From Chloroflexota bacterium (GTDB lineage Bacteria; Chloroflexota; Anaerolineae; 4572-78; J111), in NCBI GenBank assembly GCA_016860845.1, contig BOKF01000005.1, positions 1 through 64,000 on the forward strand: a stretch of DNA of 64,000 bases, given 5' to 3'. Of the stretch, positions 52,917-60,996 are shown one piece after another. The translations under genes and the position numbers were made by a program. The notes below the pieces were generated by a model, which was not told the DNA's origin, ran no database searches, and saw only the letters and a program-made list of their open reading frames with translations. Numbering within the stretch: position 1 is the first letter of the stretch; the number at the start of each line of letters is the position of its first letter.

Positions 52917-52959
52917 ATTGTAGTGACAAGGCTCGCCATTTGGCAGTGACGTTTGTCAT
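52917..52959 (-). promoter_or_regulatory. hypF promoter with CRP/FNR-type dyad
   Basis: On the minus strand the dyad ATGAC-AAAC-GTCAC (52959-52946) is centred 30.5 nt before the first base of TACAAT (52922-52917). That distance is identical to the NuoE-like operon promoter (21706-21750). One dyad mismatch. No good -35 box. Leader about 110 nt. Confidence 0.65.
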
Positions 52960-52999
52960 CACATACCGGGTATTTGCCATAAAAAGCTTTTCTAGTTAT

Positions 53000-53015
53000 T
53001 CTACTCTAGAGTAGA
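53000..53015. promoter_or_regulatory. Perfect 16-bp palindrome upstream of the ATPase gene
   Basis: TCTACTCTAGAGTAGA, 27 nt before the GTG at 53042. Operator-like by position; the regulator is unknown. The rest of the 52803-53041 gap holds the hypF promoter. Confidence 0.55.
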
Positions 53016-53041
53016 CTACTTTACCAGGTAAGAGGCTCAAA

Positions 53042-54457
53042 GTGTCGTTCGTAAATCGGATTGAGGAACTATCCCTGCTCCAACAGCTTTATGAGAGCCG
53101 CCGGGCGGAACTTTTTATTGTCTACGGCCGGCGGCGGGTGGGCAAAACGGAACTGCTGCGCTACTTTTGCCAGGAACGGCCGCACATCTTTTTTAGCGCC
53201 ACCCAGACTACCGATAAAAATCAATTGGCCGACTGGTCCCGCCTCCTCTGGCAATACGCCCATGGCCAACCCCTGCCCGATTTTACCTTTCCGACCTGGG
53301 AAGCCTCTTTTCAGTTCCTGGCGACCCTGGCCGGCGAGCAGCGGCTGGTCGTGGTTGTTGACGAATTTCCCTACATGATCGAAAGCAACGCAGCCCTGCC
53401 ATCCATCCTGCAAAAACTGTGGGATGAAAACCTGCGCCACACCCAAGTGTATCTGATCCTGTGCGGCTCTTCCATCGGCATGATGGAGCAGGAAACACTG
53501 GGGTATCGCAGCCCGTTATACGGCCGGCGCAGCGGGCAGTTGCTTTTGCAGCCGTTGGATTTTACCTCGGCCCGGCCCTTTTTGAAACCCTACGATCTGA
53601 CCACCGAGATTGAAACTTACGCCGTGCTGGGGGGAATGCCGGCTTACCTGGAACAGTTCGATTTTAGCCAATCCCTGGAAGCCAATATCATTGACCGCAT
53701 TCTGCGGCCAAACCGGGTGCTGTACGATGAGCCGCTGTTTTTGCTGCGGACAGAACTACGCGAGCCGCGCAACTACTTCGCCGTGCTCCAGGCCATTGCT
53801 CACGGTAAGACTCGCCCCCAGCATATTGCCCAGGCCAGCGGCGTAGGCGATGCGCGTATGGTTTCCAAATACCTGAGTGTGCTGCAGGAGCTGCGGCTGA
53901 TTGAACGGGTTGTGCCCGTCACCGAAACGCAGCCCCAGAAAAGCCGCCAGGGGCACTACCGGCTGGCGGACCAGTTCTTGCGCTTCTGGTTTCGTTTTCT
54001 CGCGCCGCATCGAAGTGAATTAGAACAGGGCCAGGCCCAGTTAGTTTGGCAAAACGACATTGCTCCCCAACTGGCCCAATTTACCGGCCCGGTGTTTGAG
54101 GAAATTTGCCGCCAGTTTCTCTGGCGCCTGGCCCGAACCGACCAGCCCCGGCGGCTGCCCTTTGCACCGCAGCAAATTGGGGCGTGGTGGTGGAAAGAGC
54201 AGGAGGTTGATATCGTCGCCCTCAACCGAGCGGAGGAGATCATCCTGGTGGGCGAGTGCAAGTGGCGCAGCCGTCCGGTGGGGAACAGCGTCCTGGCCGA
54301 TCTGCGCCAGGCAGCTATGCCGCTACTGCTGCAAGCACCGCCTGCGCAAGTCTACTACGCGCTTTTTGCCAAAGCCGGTTTTACTACCGAGCTACTCGAC
54401 CAGGCAGCCACAGACCCAACCTTGCTGTTGTACGATCTCGAGACGATTGCCGGTTAA
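53042..54457 (+). CDS. DUF234/archaeal-type AAA ATPase
   Basis: A 471-aa protein of the ATPase_2/DUF234 family common in archaea and Chloroflexota. Walker A GRRRVGKTELL (K35), Walker B VVVVDEFPY (D107, E108), a wHTH region (about 260-320, VLQAIAHGKTRPQHIAQASG), and a C-terminal DUF234 nuclease-like part with WWWKEQEVDIVALNRAEEI and GECKWRS (PD-(D/E)xK-like D, E, K). Function unknown; such genes are often mobile. GTG start with AAGAGG upstream. Overlaps the MFS gene end by 4 bp, tail to tail. Confidence 0.82.
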   Translation: MSFVNRIEELSLLQQLYESRRAELFIVYGRRRVGKTELLRYFCQERPHIFFSATQTTDKNQLADWSRLLWQYAHGQPLPDFTFPTWEASFQFLATLAGEQRLVVVVDEFPYMIESNAALPSILQKLWDENLRHTQVYLILCGSSIGMMEQETLGYRSPLYGRRSGQLLLQPLDFTSARPFLKPYDLTTEIETYAVLGGMPAYLEQFDFSQSLEANIIDRILRPNRVLYDEPLFLLRTELREPRNYFAVLQAIAHGKTRPQHIAQASGVGDARMVSKYLSVLQELRLIERVVPVTETQPQKSRQGHYRLADQFLRFWFRFLAPHRSELEQGQAQLVWQNDIAPQLAQFTGPVFEEICRQFLWRLARTDQPRRLPFAPQQIGAWWWKEQEVDIVALNRAEEIILVGECKWRSRPVGNSVLADLRQAAMPLLLQAPPAQVYYALFAKAGFTTELLDQAATDPTLLLYDLETIAG

Positions 54458-55977
54458 TGCCCGGAAGCGCTGCTCGGCGCGGTTTGGCCGGGTTTTTCAT
54501 TGTCTGTTCGCTGGGCGACCAACTGAGCGATCCGCCCCGATGGAGCAAAAGTGGTGGCCAGCAGGCCGAGAGCAGCGGCAATGAGAGCAATCACAAAAAC
54601 GCCTTGAATCGCTCCGGCCAGGGCGCTGCGCAGCGTGCCTTCCAGCACCAGGCTGTTCGCCGCTTGAGCCAACGGATCGAGCAGGCTGTCCACCGAAATT
54701 GATGCGGGGTCAAGTCCGGCCTCGGCCAGGCGAGCCGCCAGGCGGAAGCTGAGCACCGCGCCCATCACACTGACGCCCAGCGCGCCGCCAATGCTTCGGC
54801 TGAATTGGAGGGTCGAGGTGGCCGCGCCCATCTCACGCGGGCGAACCGTGCTCTGAACTGCAATCAGGAAGGCCGGAATTGAAAGGCCCATACCGACCCC
54901 CATCAGGGCCAGGTTGATCATCAGGCTGATCTGGCTGGCAGTGGCGTCTATCCAGGCCATCCGCCCTGCCCCCACGGTAAGCAGGCTCATGCCGGTCAGG
55001 GCCAGGCTGCGGTAGCTCAACCGGAGCAGCATGCGGCTGCCGATAATGCTGGCAAAGACCCAGCCCAACAGCATCGGGGTCAGGGTGGCCCCGGCGGCGG
55101 TGGCGCTGGTCCCCAAAACCGCCTGGACAAACAGCGGCACAAACGAGAGACTGCCAAACATGGCCCAACCGGCCAGGACTCCCTGGGCGCAGGCTGTTGC
55201 AAAAATCCGGTCGCGAAAGAGGGGCAGCGGCAGGATCGGCTCAGCCGCCCGCCGTTCGGCCCAGGCCAGGGCGGCCAGGAACAAAACGGCCAGGGCCAGC
55301 AAGGCCCAGCCCAGCCCCGTCCCAAGTTCAAACAGGCCCATTAAGAGTGTCACAACCCCGACGGTCAGCAGAATCGCGCCCAGGTAATCCACCCTCGCCG
55401 CAGACGATCCCGCTTCGTGCGGCTTATCCTGCCAGGCCAGCCAGACCAGCGCCGCCGCAATCAGGCCCGGCGCCAGATTGATGTAGAAAACCCAGCGCCA
55501 GGAAACCTGGTCTACAAGAAAACCGCCCAACAGCGGCCCAACCACCGACGACACACCCCAGACGCCGGAGAAAAAACCCTGCATCTTGGCCCGCTGCTCC
55601 AGGGTAAACATGTCGCCGATGAGGATAAAGGCCAGCGGCATCAAGCCGCCCGCACCCAGCCCTTGCACGGCGCGAAAGGCGATCAACTGGGGCATGCTCT
55701 GAGCCTGGCCGCAAAGAAAGCAGCCGGCCAGGAAGAGGGCCATCGCCGCGGCATAGATAGGCCGGCGGCCGTAGATATCGGAGAGTTTGCCAAAAATGGG
55801 CACACTGGTCGTCGAGGCGAGCATGTAGGCGGAGAAGACCCAACTGTAAATGGACAGTCCCCCCAGTTGGCCGACGATGGTCGGCATGGCGGTGGCGATG
55901 ACGGTGGCTTCCATCGAAGCCAGAAACAGGCTGAACATGATTCCCACCGTGACCAGAATGACGCGCTGACGTGACAT
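54454..55977 (-). CDS. DHA2-type MFS drug exporter (EmrB/QacA family)
   Basis: A 507-aa transporter with about 14 hydrophobic helices. Family signature LASMEATVIATAMPTIVGQL near the N-terminus and SAYMLASTTSVPIFGKLSDIYGRRP (loop 2-3 motif A). ATG 55977 has AGAGGAG 6-7 nt upstream; the longer frame to 56127 runs through a mobile palindrome and is not credible. Likely proton-driven efflux of lipophilic compounds. No regulator adjoins it. Confidence 0.9.
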   Translation of the reverse strand: MSRQRVILVTVGIMFSLFLASMEATVIATAMPTIVGQLGGLSIYSWVFSAYMLASTTSVPIFGKLSDIYGRRPIYAAAMALFLAGCFLCGQAQSMPQLIAFRAVQGLGAGGLMPLAFILIGDMFTLEQRAKMQGFFSGVWGVSSVVGPLLGGFLVDQVSWRWVFYINLAPGLIAAALVWLAWQDKPHEAGSSAARVDYLGAILLTVGVVTLLMGLFELGTGLGWALLALAVLFLAALAWAERRAAEPILPLPLFRDRIFATACAQGVLAGWAMFGSLSFVPLFVQAVLGTSATAAGATLTPMLLGWVFASIIGSRMLLRLSYRSLALTGMSLLTVGAGRMAWIDATASQISLMINLALMGVGMGLSIPAFLIAVQSTVRPREMGAATSTLQFSRSIGGALGVSVMGAVLSFRLAARLAEAGLDPASISVDSLLDPLAQAANSLVLEGTLRSALAGAIQGVFVIALIAAALGLLATTFAPSGRIAQLVAQRTDNEKPGQTAPSSASGH

Positions 55978-56053
55978 AGCAGCTCCTCTAACAGTAATCC
56001 CGGTCAGTGTACCACAGGCCAGGTTTTTTCCAAACTGAGAGGTCACGAGCGCC

Positions 56054-56120
56054 CGTCCCAGATTTTGTATATTTCGTAGGGGCGGAAGGCCTTCCGCCCC
56101 TACCCCTAAAAATTGGGACG
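56054..56120. repeat. Composite palindromic repeat, second copy
   Basis: Outer arms CGTCCCA (56054-56060) and TGGGACG (56114-56120) enclose a perfect loop-less 28-bp palindrome (56076-56103) with arms GTAGGGGCGGAAGG / CCTTCCGCCCCTAC. The plan is the same as 32402-32469 but the inner stem differs. Confidence 0.8.
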
Positions 56121-56222
56121 CATCCATGGCCGGTAACGAATTTGGTAACGATCCAAAGACGATCCCTGGCTAAACTGGACACTATAAGAAACCTCAATCA
56201 TCTGAAGGAGAGCTGCTCAACT

Positions 56223-57305
56223 ATGGCCATACATGAAGGACGCTGGGATTGTACTTACTGCGGGAACACCGGGATTTTGGGGCGATACACGACCTGCACC
56301 GGCTGCGGCCGGTCGCGCCCGGAGGGGGTCAAGTTCTACCTGCCGGACGAGGAGTCCGTTGTGATCGAGCAAAAACTGCTCAAACTGGCGGATGCCGAAG
56401 CCGATTGGATTTGCCAATACTGCGACTCGTCCAACCGGGCCGGGCAGACAAGCTGCCAGCATTGCAGCGCCCCGCGTGAGGCCGAGACGCCCACCCAGGT
56501 CGTCAAAAACTACGACACCGATCAAGCGCCGCGCGAGGGCGACAACGCCGCGCCGGCCCGTCCTCCGGCGGCAGCACCCCAGAAGCGCCGCTGGTCGGCT
56601 CTGGTCGTCGGCGGGCTGGCGGCGGTTGTGGCGCTAATCATGCTCATGTGCGGCCTGGTGCTCTACGCCGGTTTTAAGACTTACGAGGTAGAGCTGACCG
56701 TGACCGGGGTTAGTTGGGAGCGGGCCGTGCCGATCGAGGCTTACCGGGCGGTGGTCGAGGGGGATTGGGCTGTGCCGGAGGGAGGCCGCCCGGTCTCGGC
56801 AGAACAGCGCATCCACCATTATGAGCAGGTGCTGGACCACTACGAGACCAAGACCCGCGAAGTCTGCGAGGAGAAACAGACCGGCACCGAAACTTATACT
56901 TGCGGCAAGCGCGACCGGGGCAACGGTTTCTTTGAGGACAAGCAGTGTACGCGGCCCGTCTACAAGAAGAGCTGCCGCGACGAAACCTACCGCGACCCGG
57001 TTTACCGCGATGAGCCGGTCTACCAAACCTGGTACACCTACGAGATCGAGAAATGGGTGCTGGACCGGACCGCCACCGCCTCCGGCAACAGCCAGGAAGT
57101 TTACTGGCCGGAGTACACCCTGGCCGAAAATGAACGGGCCGGGGAACACTCCGAGAGCTACAGCGTTTTCTTTGTGGACCCAGAAGGCCAGACCTACAGC
57201 CAATCCTTTACCTATGACGAATGGCTGGCCTACCAGCCCGCCGAGAAGCACGCGGCTGTTGTGGATTTCTTTGGCGAGCTGACCGAGATCAAGCCGGAGG
57301 GGTAA
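56223..57305 (+). CDS. Membrane protein with two RanBP2-type zinc fingers
   Basis: A 360-aa protein. The first zinc finger is WDCTYCGNTGILGRYTTC with CTGCGRSRP, the second DWICQYCDSSNRAGQTSC with QHCSAPRE (about 8-36 and 60-87). Such four-Cys fingers are best known in eukaryotic RanBP2/Nup153. One membrane helix (about 127-148) follows an Ala/Pro linker. The outer part (about 150-360) has Tyr/Asp/Arg-rich runs (YRDPVYRDEPVYQTWYTYE) and four Cys in CEEKQTGTETYTCGKRD and CTRPVYKKSC. ATG 56223 has GAAGGAG upstream. Function unknown; perhaps a metal-dependent envelope or sensing protein. Confidence 0.78.
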   Translation: MAIHEGRWDCTYCGNTGILGRYTTCTGCGRSRPEGVKFYLPDEESVVIEQKLLKLADAEADWICQYCDSSNRAGQTSCQHCSAPREAETPTQVVKNYDTDQAPREGDNAAPARPPAAAPQKRRWSALVVGGLAAVVALIMLMCGLVLYAGFKTYEVELTVTGVSWERAVPIEAYRAVVEGDWAVPEGGRPVSAEQRIHHYEQVLDHYETKTREVCEEKQTGTETYTCGKRDRGNGFFEDKQCTRPVYKKSCRDETYRDPVYRDEPVYQTWYTYEIEKWVLDRTATASGNSQEVYWPEYTLAENERAGEHSESYSVFFVDPEGQTYSQSFTYDEWLAYQPAEKHAAVVDFFGELTEIKPEG

Positions 57306-57347
57306 TTCTTCCGGGCATGGTATTTCTAGCCAGAAAGGCTTGGTGGG

Positions 57348-57378
57348 AACGGTGGAGAAATTTCTCCACCGTTTTTTT
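57348..57378 (+). terminator. Rho-independent terminator
   Basis: Perfect AACGGTGGAGAAA / TTTCTCCACCGTT stem without loop bases, then a T-run. Ends the zinc-finger gene. Confidence 0.85.
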
Positions 57379-57461
57379 GTTACGGCTGCCCTCACCGCTC
57401 GATCAGCGGAACGAAATGTCCAGTAGTTTTTGGGTGAGGGTTAAGCAGGGCCTCTTTTAAA

Positions 57462-57491
57462 TTGACACTACCAGCAGAAGGGGTTTATACT
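57462..57491 (+). promoter_or_regulatory. Promoter of the ADP-ribosylglycohydrolase gene
   Basis: TTGACA (57462-57467), 18-nt spacer, TATACT (57486-57491); about 65 nt before the start codon. Confidence 0.7.
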
Positions 57492-57557
57492 TGAGTTTTA
57501 AGCTGAGGACAACCCGTTGTTGGTAGTCCACAAAGTCACTTGAGCAAAGAGAAAAAA

Positions 57558-58562
57558 ATGGAACCAATCAACAAAAAGCAACGGTATCGAGGCGCGTTAC
57601 TTGGCCTGGCGAGTGGAGATGCTTTAGGCACGACCCTGGAATTTAAACACCCCGGCACATTCAGCCCTATTGCTGATATGGTTGGCGGAGGGCCGTTTAA
57701 CCTTCAACCCGGACAATGGACGGATGACACCTCGATGGCGCTCTGTCTGGCCGAAAGTTTGATTGAACAAAAAGGGTTTGACCCAACCGACCAGATGAAA
57801 CGCTATGTGCGTTGGTATCGAGACGGATACATGAGCAGCACCGGAATATGTTTTGATATTGGTAATACCGTCAAGATGGCCCTCCACAACTTTGAAAAAA
57901 CGGGAAACCCGTACAGCGGGTCAAACGATCCTCGTTCAGCCGGAAATGGGTCAATTATGCGTTTGGCCCCGGTGCCCTTAGCTTATGCGGCCCAGCCCCG
58001 TCGGGCTATTGATTTATCAGCCGATAGCTCACGGACAACACACGCTACGCGAGCGGCAGTGGATGCGTGCCGGTATCTGGCCGGTTTGATTATGGGGGCC
58101 ATTAACGGGGTTGAAAAAAGTGAGCTTCTTTCAGCCCAATTTAACCCTGTTTCAGGCTACTGGCATGAAAAACCTTTGGTCGCAGAAATTGAAAAAGTTG
58201 CCAGCGGGTCATTCAAAACAAAGATGCCGCTCCTCAGTCCTAATCCACTGATGGGTTTGCTGGGTCGTAAAGCGGCTGAAAATGAAACGGCTATTCAAGG
58301 TTCTGGATATGTCGTCCACTCATTGGAAGCAGCTTTATGGGCATTTTATCACAGCAACTCATTTGAAGAAGGATGTTTGATGGCTGTAAATCTAGGAGAT
58401 GATGCGGATACGACCGGGGCCGTCTATGGTCAATTGGCGGGAGCCTTCTATGGGGAGGAAGGTATTCCTGAAAAATGGCGTAATTGTCTAACAAAAAGAG
58501 AATTGATAGAAAATTTGGCAGATCAACTTTATGAATTTGGAAAGAGCTTGGTTCGGCGATGA
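57558..58562 (+). CDS. ADP-ribosylglycohydrolase family protein
   Basis: A 334-aa DraG/ARH-like hydrolase that would remove ADP-ribose from proteins or small molecules. Metal-binding motifs [35 protein letters not shown] and [20 protein letters not shown] (about 275-295) are intact. I use ATG 57558; TTG 57540 would add six residues. The next small gene overlaps by 4 nt. No toxin-like ADP-ribosyltransferase or DarT-type gene is beside it. Confidence 0.88.
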   Translation: MEPINKKQRYRGALLGLASGDALGTTLEFKHPGTFSPIADMVGGGPFNLQPGQWTDDTSMALCLAESLIEQKGFDPTDQMKRYVRWYRDGYMSSTGICFDIGNTVKMALHNFEKTGNPYSGSNDPRSAGNGSIMRLAPVPLAYAAQPRRAIDLSADSSRTTHATRAAVDACRYLAGLIMGAINGVEKSELLSAQFNPVSGYWHEKPLVAEIEKVASGSFKTKMPLLSPNPLMGLLGRKAAENETAIQGSGYVVHSLEAALWAFYHSNSFEEGCLMAVNLGDDADTTGAVYGQLAGAFYGEEGIPEKWRNCLTKRELIENLADQLYEFGKSLVRR

Positions 58563-58780
58563 TTGATTTTCTAACCTATTATTACAAAAGGGGGATAGAA
58601 CCCTTTCTCAGTCTGTCTGTCTTACCAGATAGTGAGGCTGTGCAAATTATGGAAGCGTTGTATATGGAGGGGTCGGTTCTGTGGGAGAGATTTAAAGACC
58701 CGTCCCAATATCTACAGGCTCGCAGGCAAACCGAACAGTGGTTGTACCAGGAGTTTAGGACCAAAGGAGGTCAACCGTAA
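58559..58780 (+). CDS. Small unknown protein, probably truncated
   Basis: A 73-aa product [20 protein letters not shown], ending [15 protein letters not shown], coupled to the preceding gene by ATGA. It has the look of an N-terminal domain cut short: the next 15 bases lead directly into the C-terminal part of another family (58794). Homologues, if found, are expected to be longer. No function known. Confidence 0.55.
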   Translation: MIDFLTYYYKRGIEPFLSLSVLPDSEAVQIMEALYMEGSVLWERFKDPSQYLQARRQTEQWLYQEFRTKGGQP

Positions 58781-58793
58781 GAGCCGGTCATAA

Positions 58794-58958
58794 ATGGGGG
58801 CCGTGGCTTACCTGGAGTGCCGGGGTGTCGGCAAGTTGGATGTGGACAGGGACCATGATATTGTGGTGGGCGAAGTGGTCGGTGGGGGAGTACGCAAGCC
58901 GGGCCATGCCGCCGACAGCCTGACCCTGGTTGATTTGGGCTGGAGCTACGCCGGTTGA
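58794..58958 (+). pseudogene. C-terminal remnant of a flavin-reductase-like protein
   Basis: The frame reads AVAYLECRGVGKLDVDRDHD then IVVGEVVGGGVRKPG and ends LTLVDLGWSYAG with a stop. This matches the end of FMN-dependent flavin reductase-like proteins, whose core has a LECR and a GEVV segment. The N-terminal FMN-binding half is missing. It abuts the truncated gene at 58559, so the two fragments mark a deletion junction. Confidence 0.65.
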
Positions 58959-59056
58959 GCAGGTCATGCAGCCTTCGTTTCTGAACAGTTTGTCGCCACA
59001 ACCCGGCCCAGATAGTAGAGGAAACAGCAATCCACTTTCACCTGAGGAGGATACTG

Positions 59057-59497
59057 ATGAGTTGGAGAGCGCTCGAAGAGAAAAACCCCGAACTTGCCGC
59101 CTTTGGGGCCTCACGGCTGCATGGTCAGGTGGCGTATCTGGCTACCCTGCGTCAGGATGGCTCACCGCGAGTCCATCCCATGACCCCGATTATTGGGCAA
59201 GGTTATCTGTTTGTGTTTATGGAGCCGACCTCGCCTAAAGGCCATGATCTGCGTCGAGATGGACGCTACGCCCTTCACTGCGCCGTTAGTGATACCGGCG
59301 GAACCAGTGGTGAGTTCAGAATCAGCGGTCAAGCTCAACTTGTTACTAACCCCGAACTGCGGGCCTTGGCCGTGCAACTGGCCCCCTACTCACCGGCTGA
59401 TCGGTATATTTTGTTCGAGTTCAGCCTTGAAAGTGCCGCCTCGACGGTGTATGAGGGCGACGGCATCATCCACCAACGATGGAAGAGAGATGACTAA
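59057..59497 (+). CDS. Pyridoxamine 5'-phosphate oxidase-like FMN protein
   Basis: A 146-aa split-barrel protein of the PNPOx/general stress type. Features are VAYLATLRQDGSPRVHPMTPI (cofactor-binding strand), FVFMEPTSPKGHDLRRDGRY and a C-terminal STVYEGDGIIHQRWKR. Likely binds FMN or F420 and has an oxidoreductase or heme-handling role. GAGGAGG sits before the ATG. Monocistronic; a terminator follows at 59668. Confidence 0.82.
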   Translation: MSWRALEEKNPELAAFGASRLHGQVAYLATLRQDGSPRVHPMTPIIGQGYLFVFMEPTSPKGHDLRRDGRYALHCAVSDTGGTSGEFRISGQAQLVTNPELRALAVQLAPYSPADRYILFEFSLESAASTVYEGDGIIHQRWKRDD

Positions 59498-59667
59498 AAG
59501 TGAAGCCAGTAAATCGGGTGGAGTACTGAGTGAAATCCATAAGCTGCCCGACCCATCGCCGGATTATGTAAAAACGTAGGGCGGGGCTTCTTAGAGGGCG
59601 GCGGTCCATCGCTGACCCGCTGCTACCCGACTCAGGGAGTCCGATTACTTATATTTTTGAAAATAGA

Positions 59668-59696
59668 ACGTCCGATACCCAATCGGGCGTTTTTTA
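59668..59696 (+). terminator. Rho-independent terminator
   Basis: Arms ACGTCCGAT / ATCGGGCGT (one wobble), loop ACCCA, then TTTTTT. The rest of the 59498-59800 gap is AT-rich and shows no gene. Confidence 0.75.
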
Positions 59697-59800
59697 TTGG
59701 TATCATAAATTTCTACACCCCAAACAAATAAAAGTTAAACAAGCTATAACCAATTAAGGCAACAGGCAATAAATATATAAGGTTGCCCAAAAAGAATCCA

Positions 59801-59830
59801 TTGACTATCTATTTAAGGATAGAGTACACT
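59801..59830 (+). promoter_or_regulatory. Candidate promoter of the 59983 gene
   Basis: TTGACT (59801-59806), 18-nt spacer, TACACT (59825-59830). Confidence 0.5.
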
Positions 59831-59872
59831 TTAGAATGGGGTAACACCCTGGGTTTAATAAAGGGCTGGGTA

Positions 59873-59980
59873 ATGGTTAAATTGCAAGTGATGGTTAGGG
59901 AGGCTAAAGCGAAGCTTTGGGACATCACTTACTTTGTGGCCACAACCAGGGGCTGGTTTACAGCAGGCAGAGAGGGTTAG
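59873..59980 (+). CDS. Possible short leader ORF (35 aa)
   Basis: Opens MVKLQVMVREAKAKLWDITY and stops 2 nt before the next start. AAGGGCTGGG precedes the ATG. Spacing and promoter position fit a translated leader, but the sequence has no recognised pattern; may be chance. Confidence 0.3.
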   Translation: MVKLQVMVREAKAKLWDITYFVATTRGWFTAGREG

Positions 59981-59982
59981 AC

Positions 59983-60972
59983 ATGTCAGTTCATAGCAAA
60001 CGAATCCTGGAGCCAGTCTGGAGACTTGTCACGGGTATAAAAGAAAGTCTACCTTTGCTGACGGCAGAGGAGCAAACAAGGCTCTCATGGCTCAACGTGA
60101 TTAGGTCTTTCGCCGAGGTGCCGGACGTTTACCGGAGTTCATTTGAAGCCTTGATTGGCGACAGCCAGTTCCCTTATACCGTACTTACGCCTTCGTACGC
60201 AGGTTTCATTAAGAGACAAAACGAGAAGCTGGTCTGCTATCTCGACGGTAAGATCCATATAATGGAGGAAGTAACGGGCCTTCTTACCTGCACCGGTTAT
60301 GCCGTTAAGGATGTCAGCTATGTCGAAGCCGGCAAAGTGCTGTTGCAGTCGTGGGTCAAGCTAAGCGGCATGGCCGACAGGGGTCTGCCCAACACCTCTG
60401 AATTTAAGTTCAACACAGTTACCGAGCATCTGTGCGCGCCTCTAGTGGAAAAAATAAGATCGGCGACGGGCCGTTCCCAGGGGACAGACCTGGCCGTAGA
60501 ACGATCCAAATTCAATTTTCTCGGTCGGGCCAATCTGAAACTCATGAATTATGCCCGCCGCAGCATCTTGCCCGGCGAACAGGTTATCGCCAGCCTGTTG
60601 CAGCCTGAAATTCGGGCCAAAGTGTTGACCCTGTTCAATAGAACATTTTATCATACTATCTCCCCGGCCCATTTGAGTATTCTAACCGACCGGGAACTCA
60701 TCCTTATCAAAGAAGACCCTGAAAAAGGTCCCGGCAATGGCCCGCGCTACGGCGGCCTCTGGACGTACATCCCGCTGCACAAAATCGCAGCGGTATCGCT
60801 GGGTGAGCGTGACCCGAACACTCTCACTTTGTCCATCCACTTGCCTGCCAATGACGAAGTGAGTTCCATCTTCGCCCTGGCTAACCGGTCAGAATTGGAG
60901 CAGTTTGTGGGCCGGTTAGAGAAGATGCGGCAGGGGAGGGAAGATGATGTGCAAAAAGATTATCCTCTGTAG
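59983..60972 (+). CDS. Unknown protein with C-terminal PH-like region
   Basis: A 329-aa soluble protein. ATG 59983 is preferred (AGAGGG 7-8 nt upstream) over a 22-residue-longer frame. The first half (about 1-110) contains a helical part and FPYTVLTPSYAGFIKRQNEKLVCYLDG. The second (about 205-320) reads like a bacterial PH-type domain: HLSILTDRELILIKEDP, then YIPLHKIAAVSLGERDPNTLTLSIHLP. No catalytic motif or membrane helix. Homology unknown to me; the fold suggestion is low confidence. Confidence 0.65.
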   Translation: MSVHSKRILEPVWRLVTGIKESLPLLTAEEQTRLSWLNVIRSFAEVPDVYRSSFEALIGDSQFPYTVLTPSYAGFIKRQNEKLVCYLDGKIHIMEEVTGLLTCTGYAVKDVSYVEAGKVLLQSWVKLSGMADRGLPNTSEFKFNTVTEHLCAPLVEKIRSATGRSQGTDLAVERSKFNFLGRANLKLMNYARRSILPGEQVIASLLQPEIRAKVLTLFNRTFYHTISPAHLSILTDRELILIKEDPEKGPGNGPRYGGLWTYIPLHKIAAVSLGERDPNTLTLSIHLPANDEVSSIFALANRSELEQFVGRLEKMRQGREDDVQKDYPL

Positions 60973-60996
60973 TCTCAACAACGTCATGAACCTAAG

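Noticed and set aside
59193..59579. 128-aa plus-strand frame overlapping the PNPOx-like gene
   Set aside because: Out-of-frame shadow of a recognisable gene with its own GAGGAGG site.
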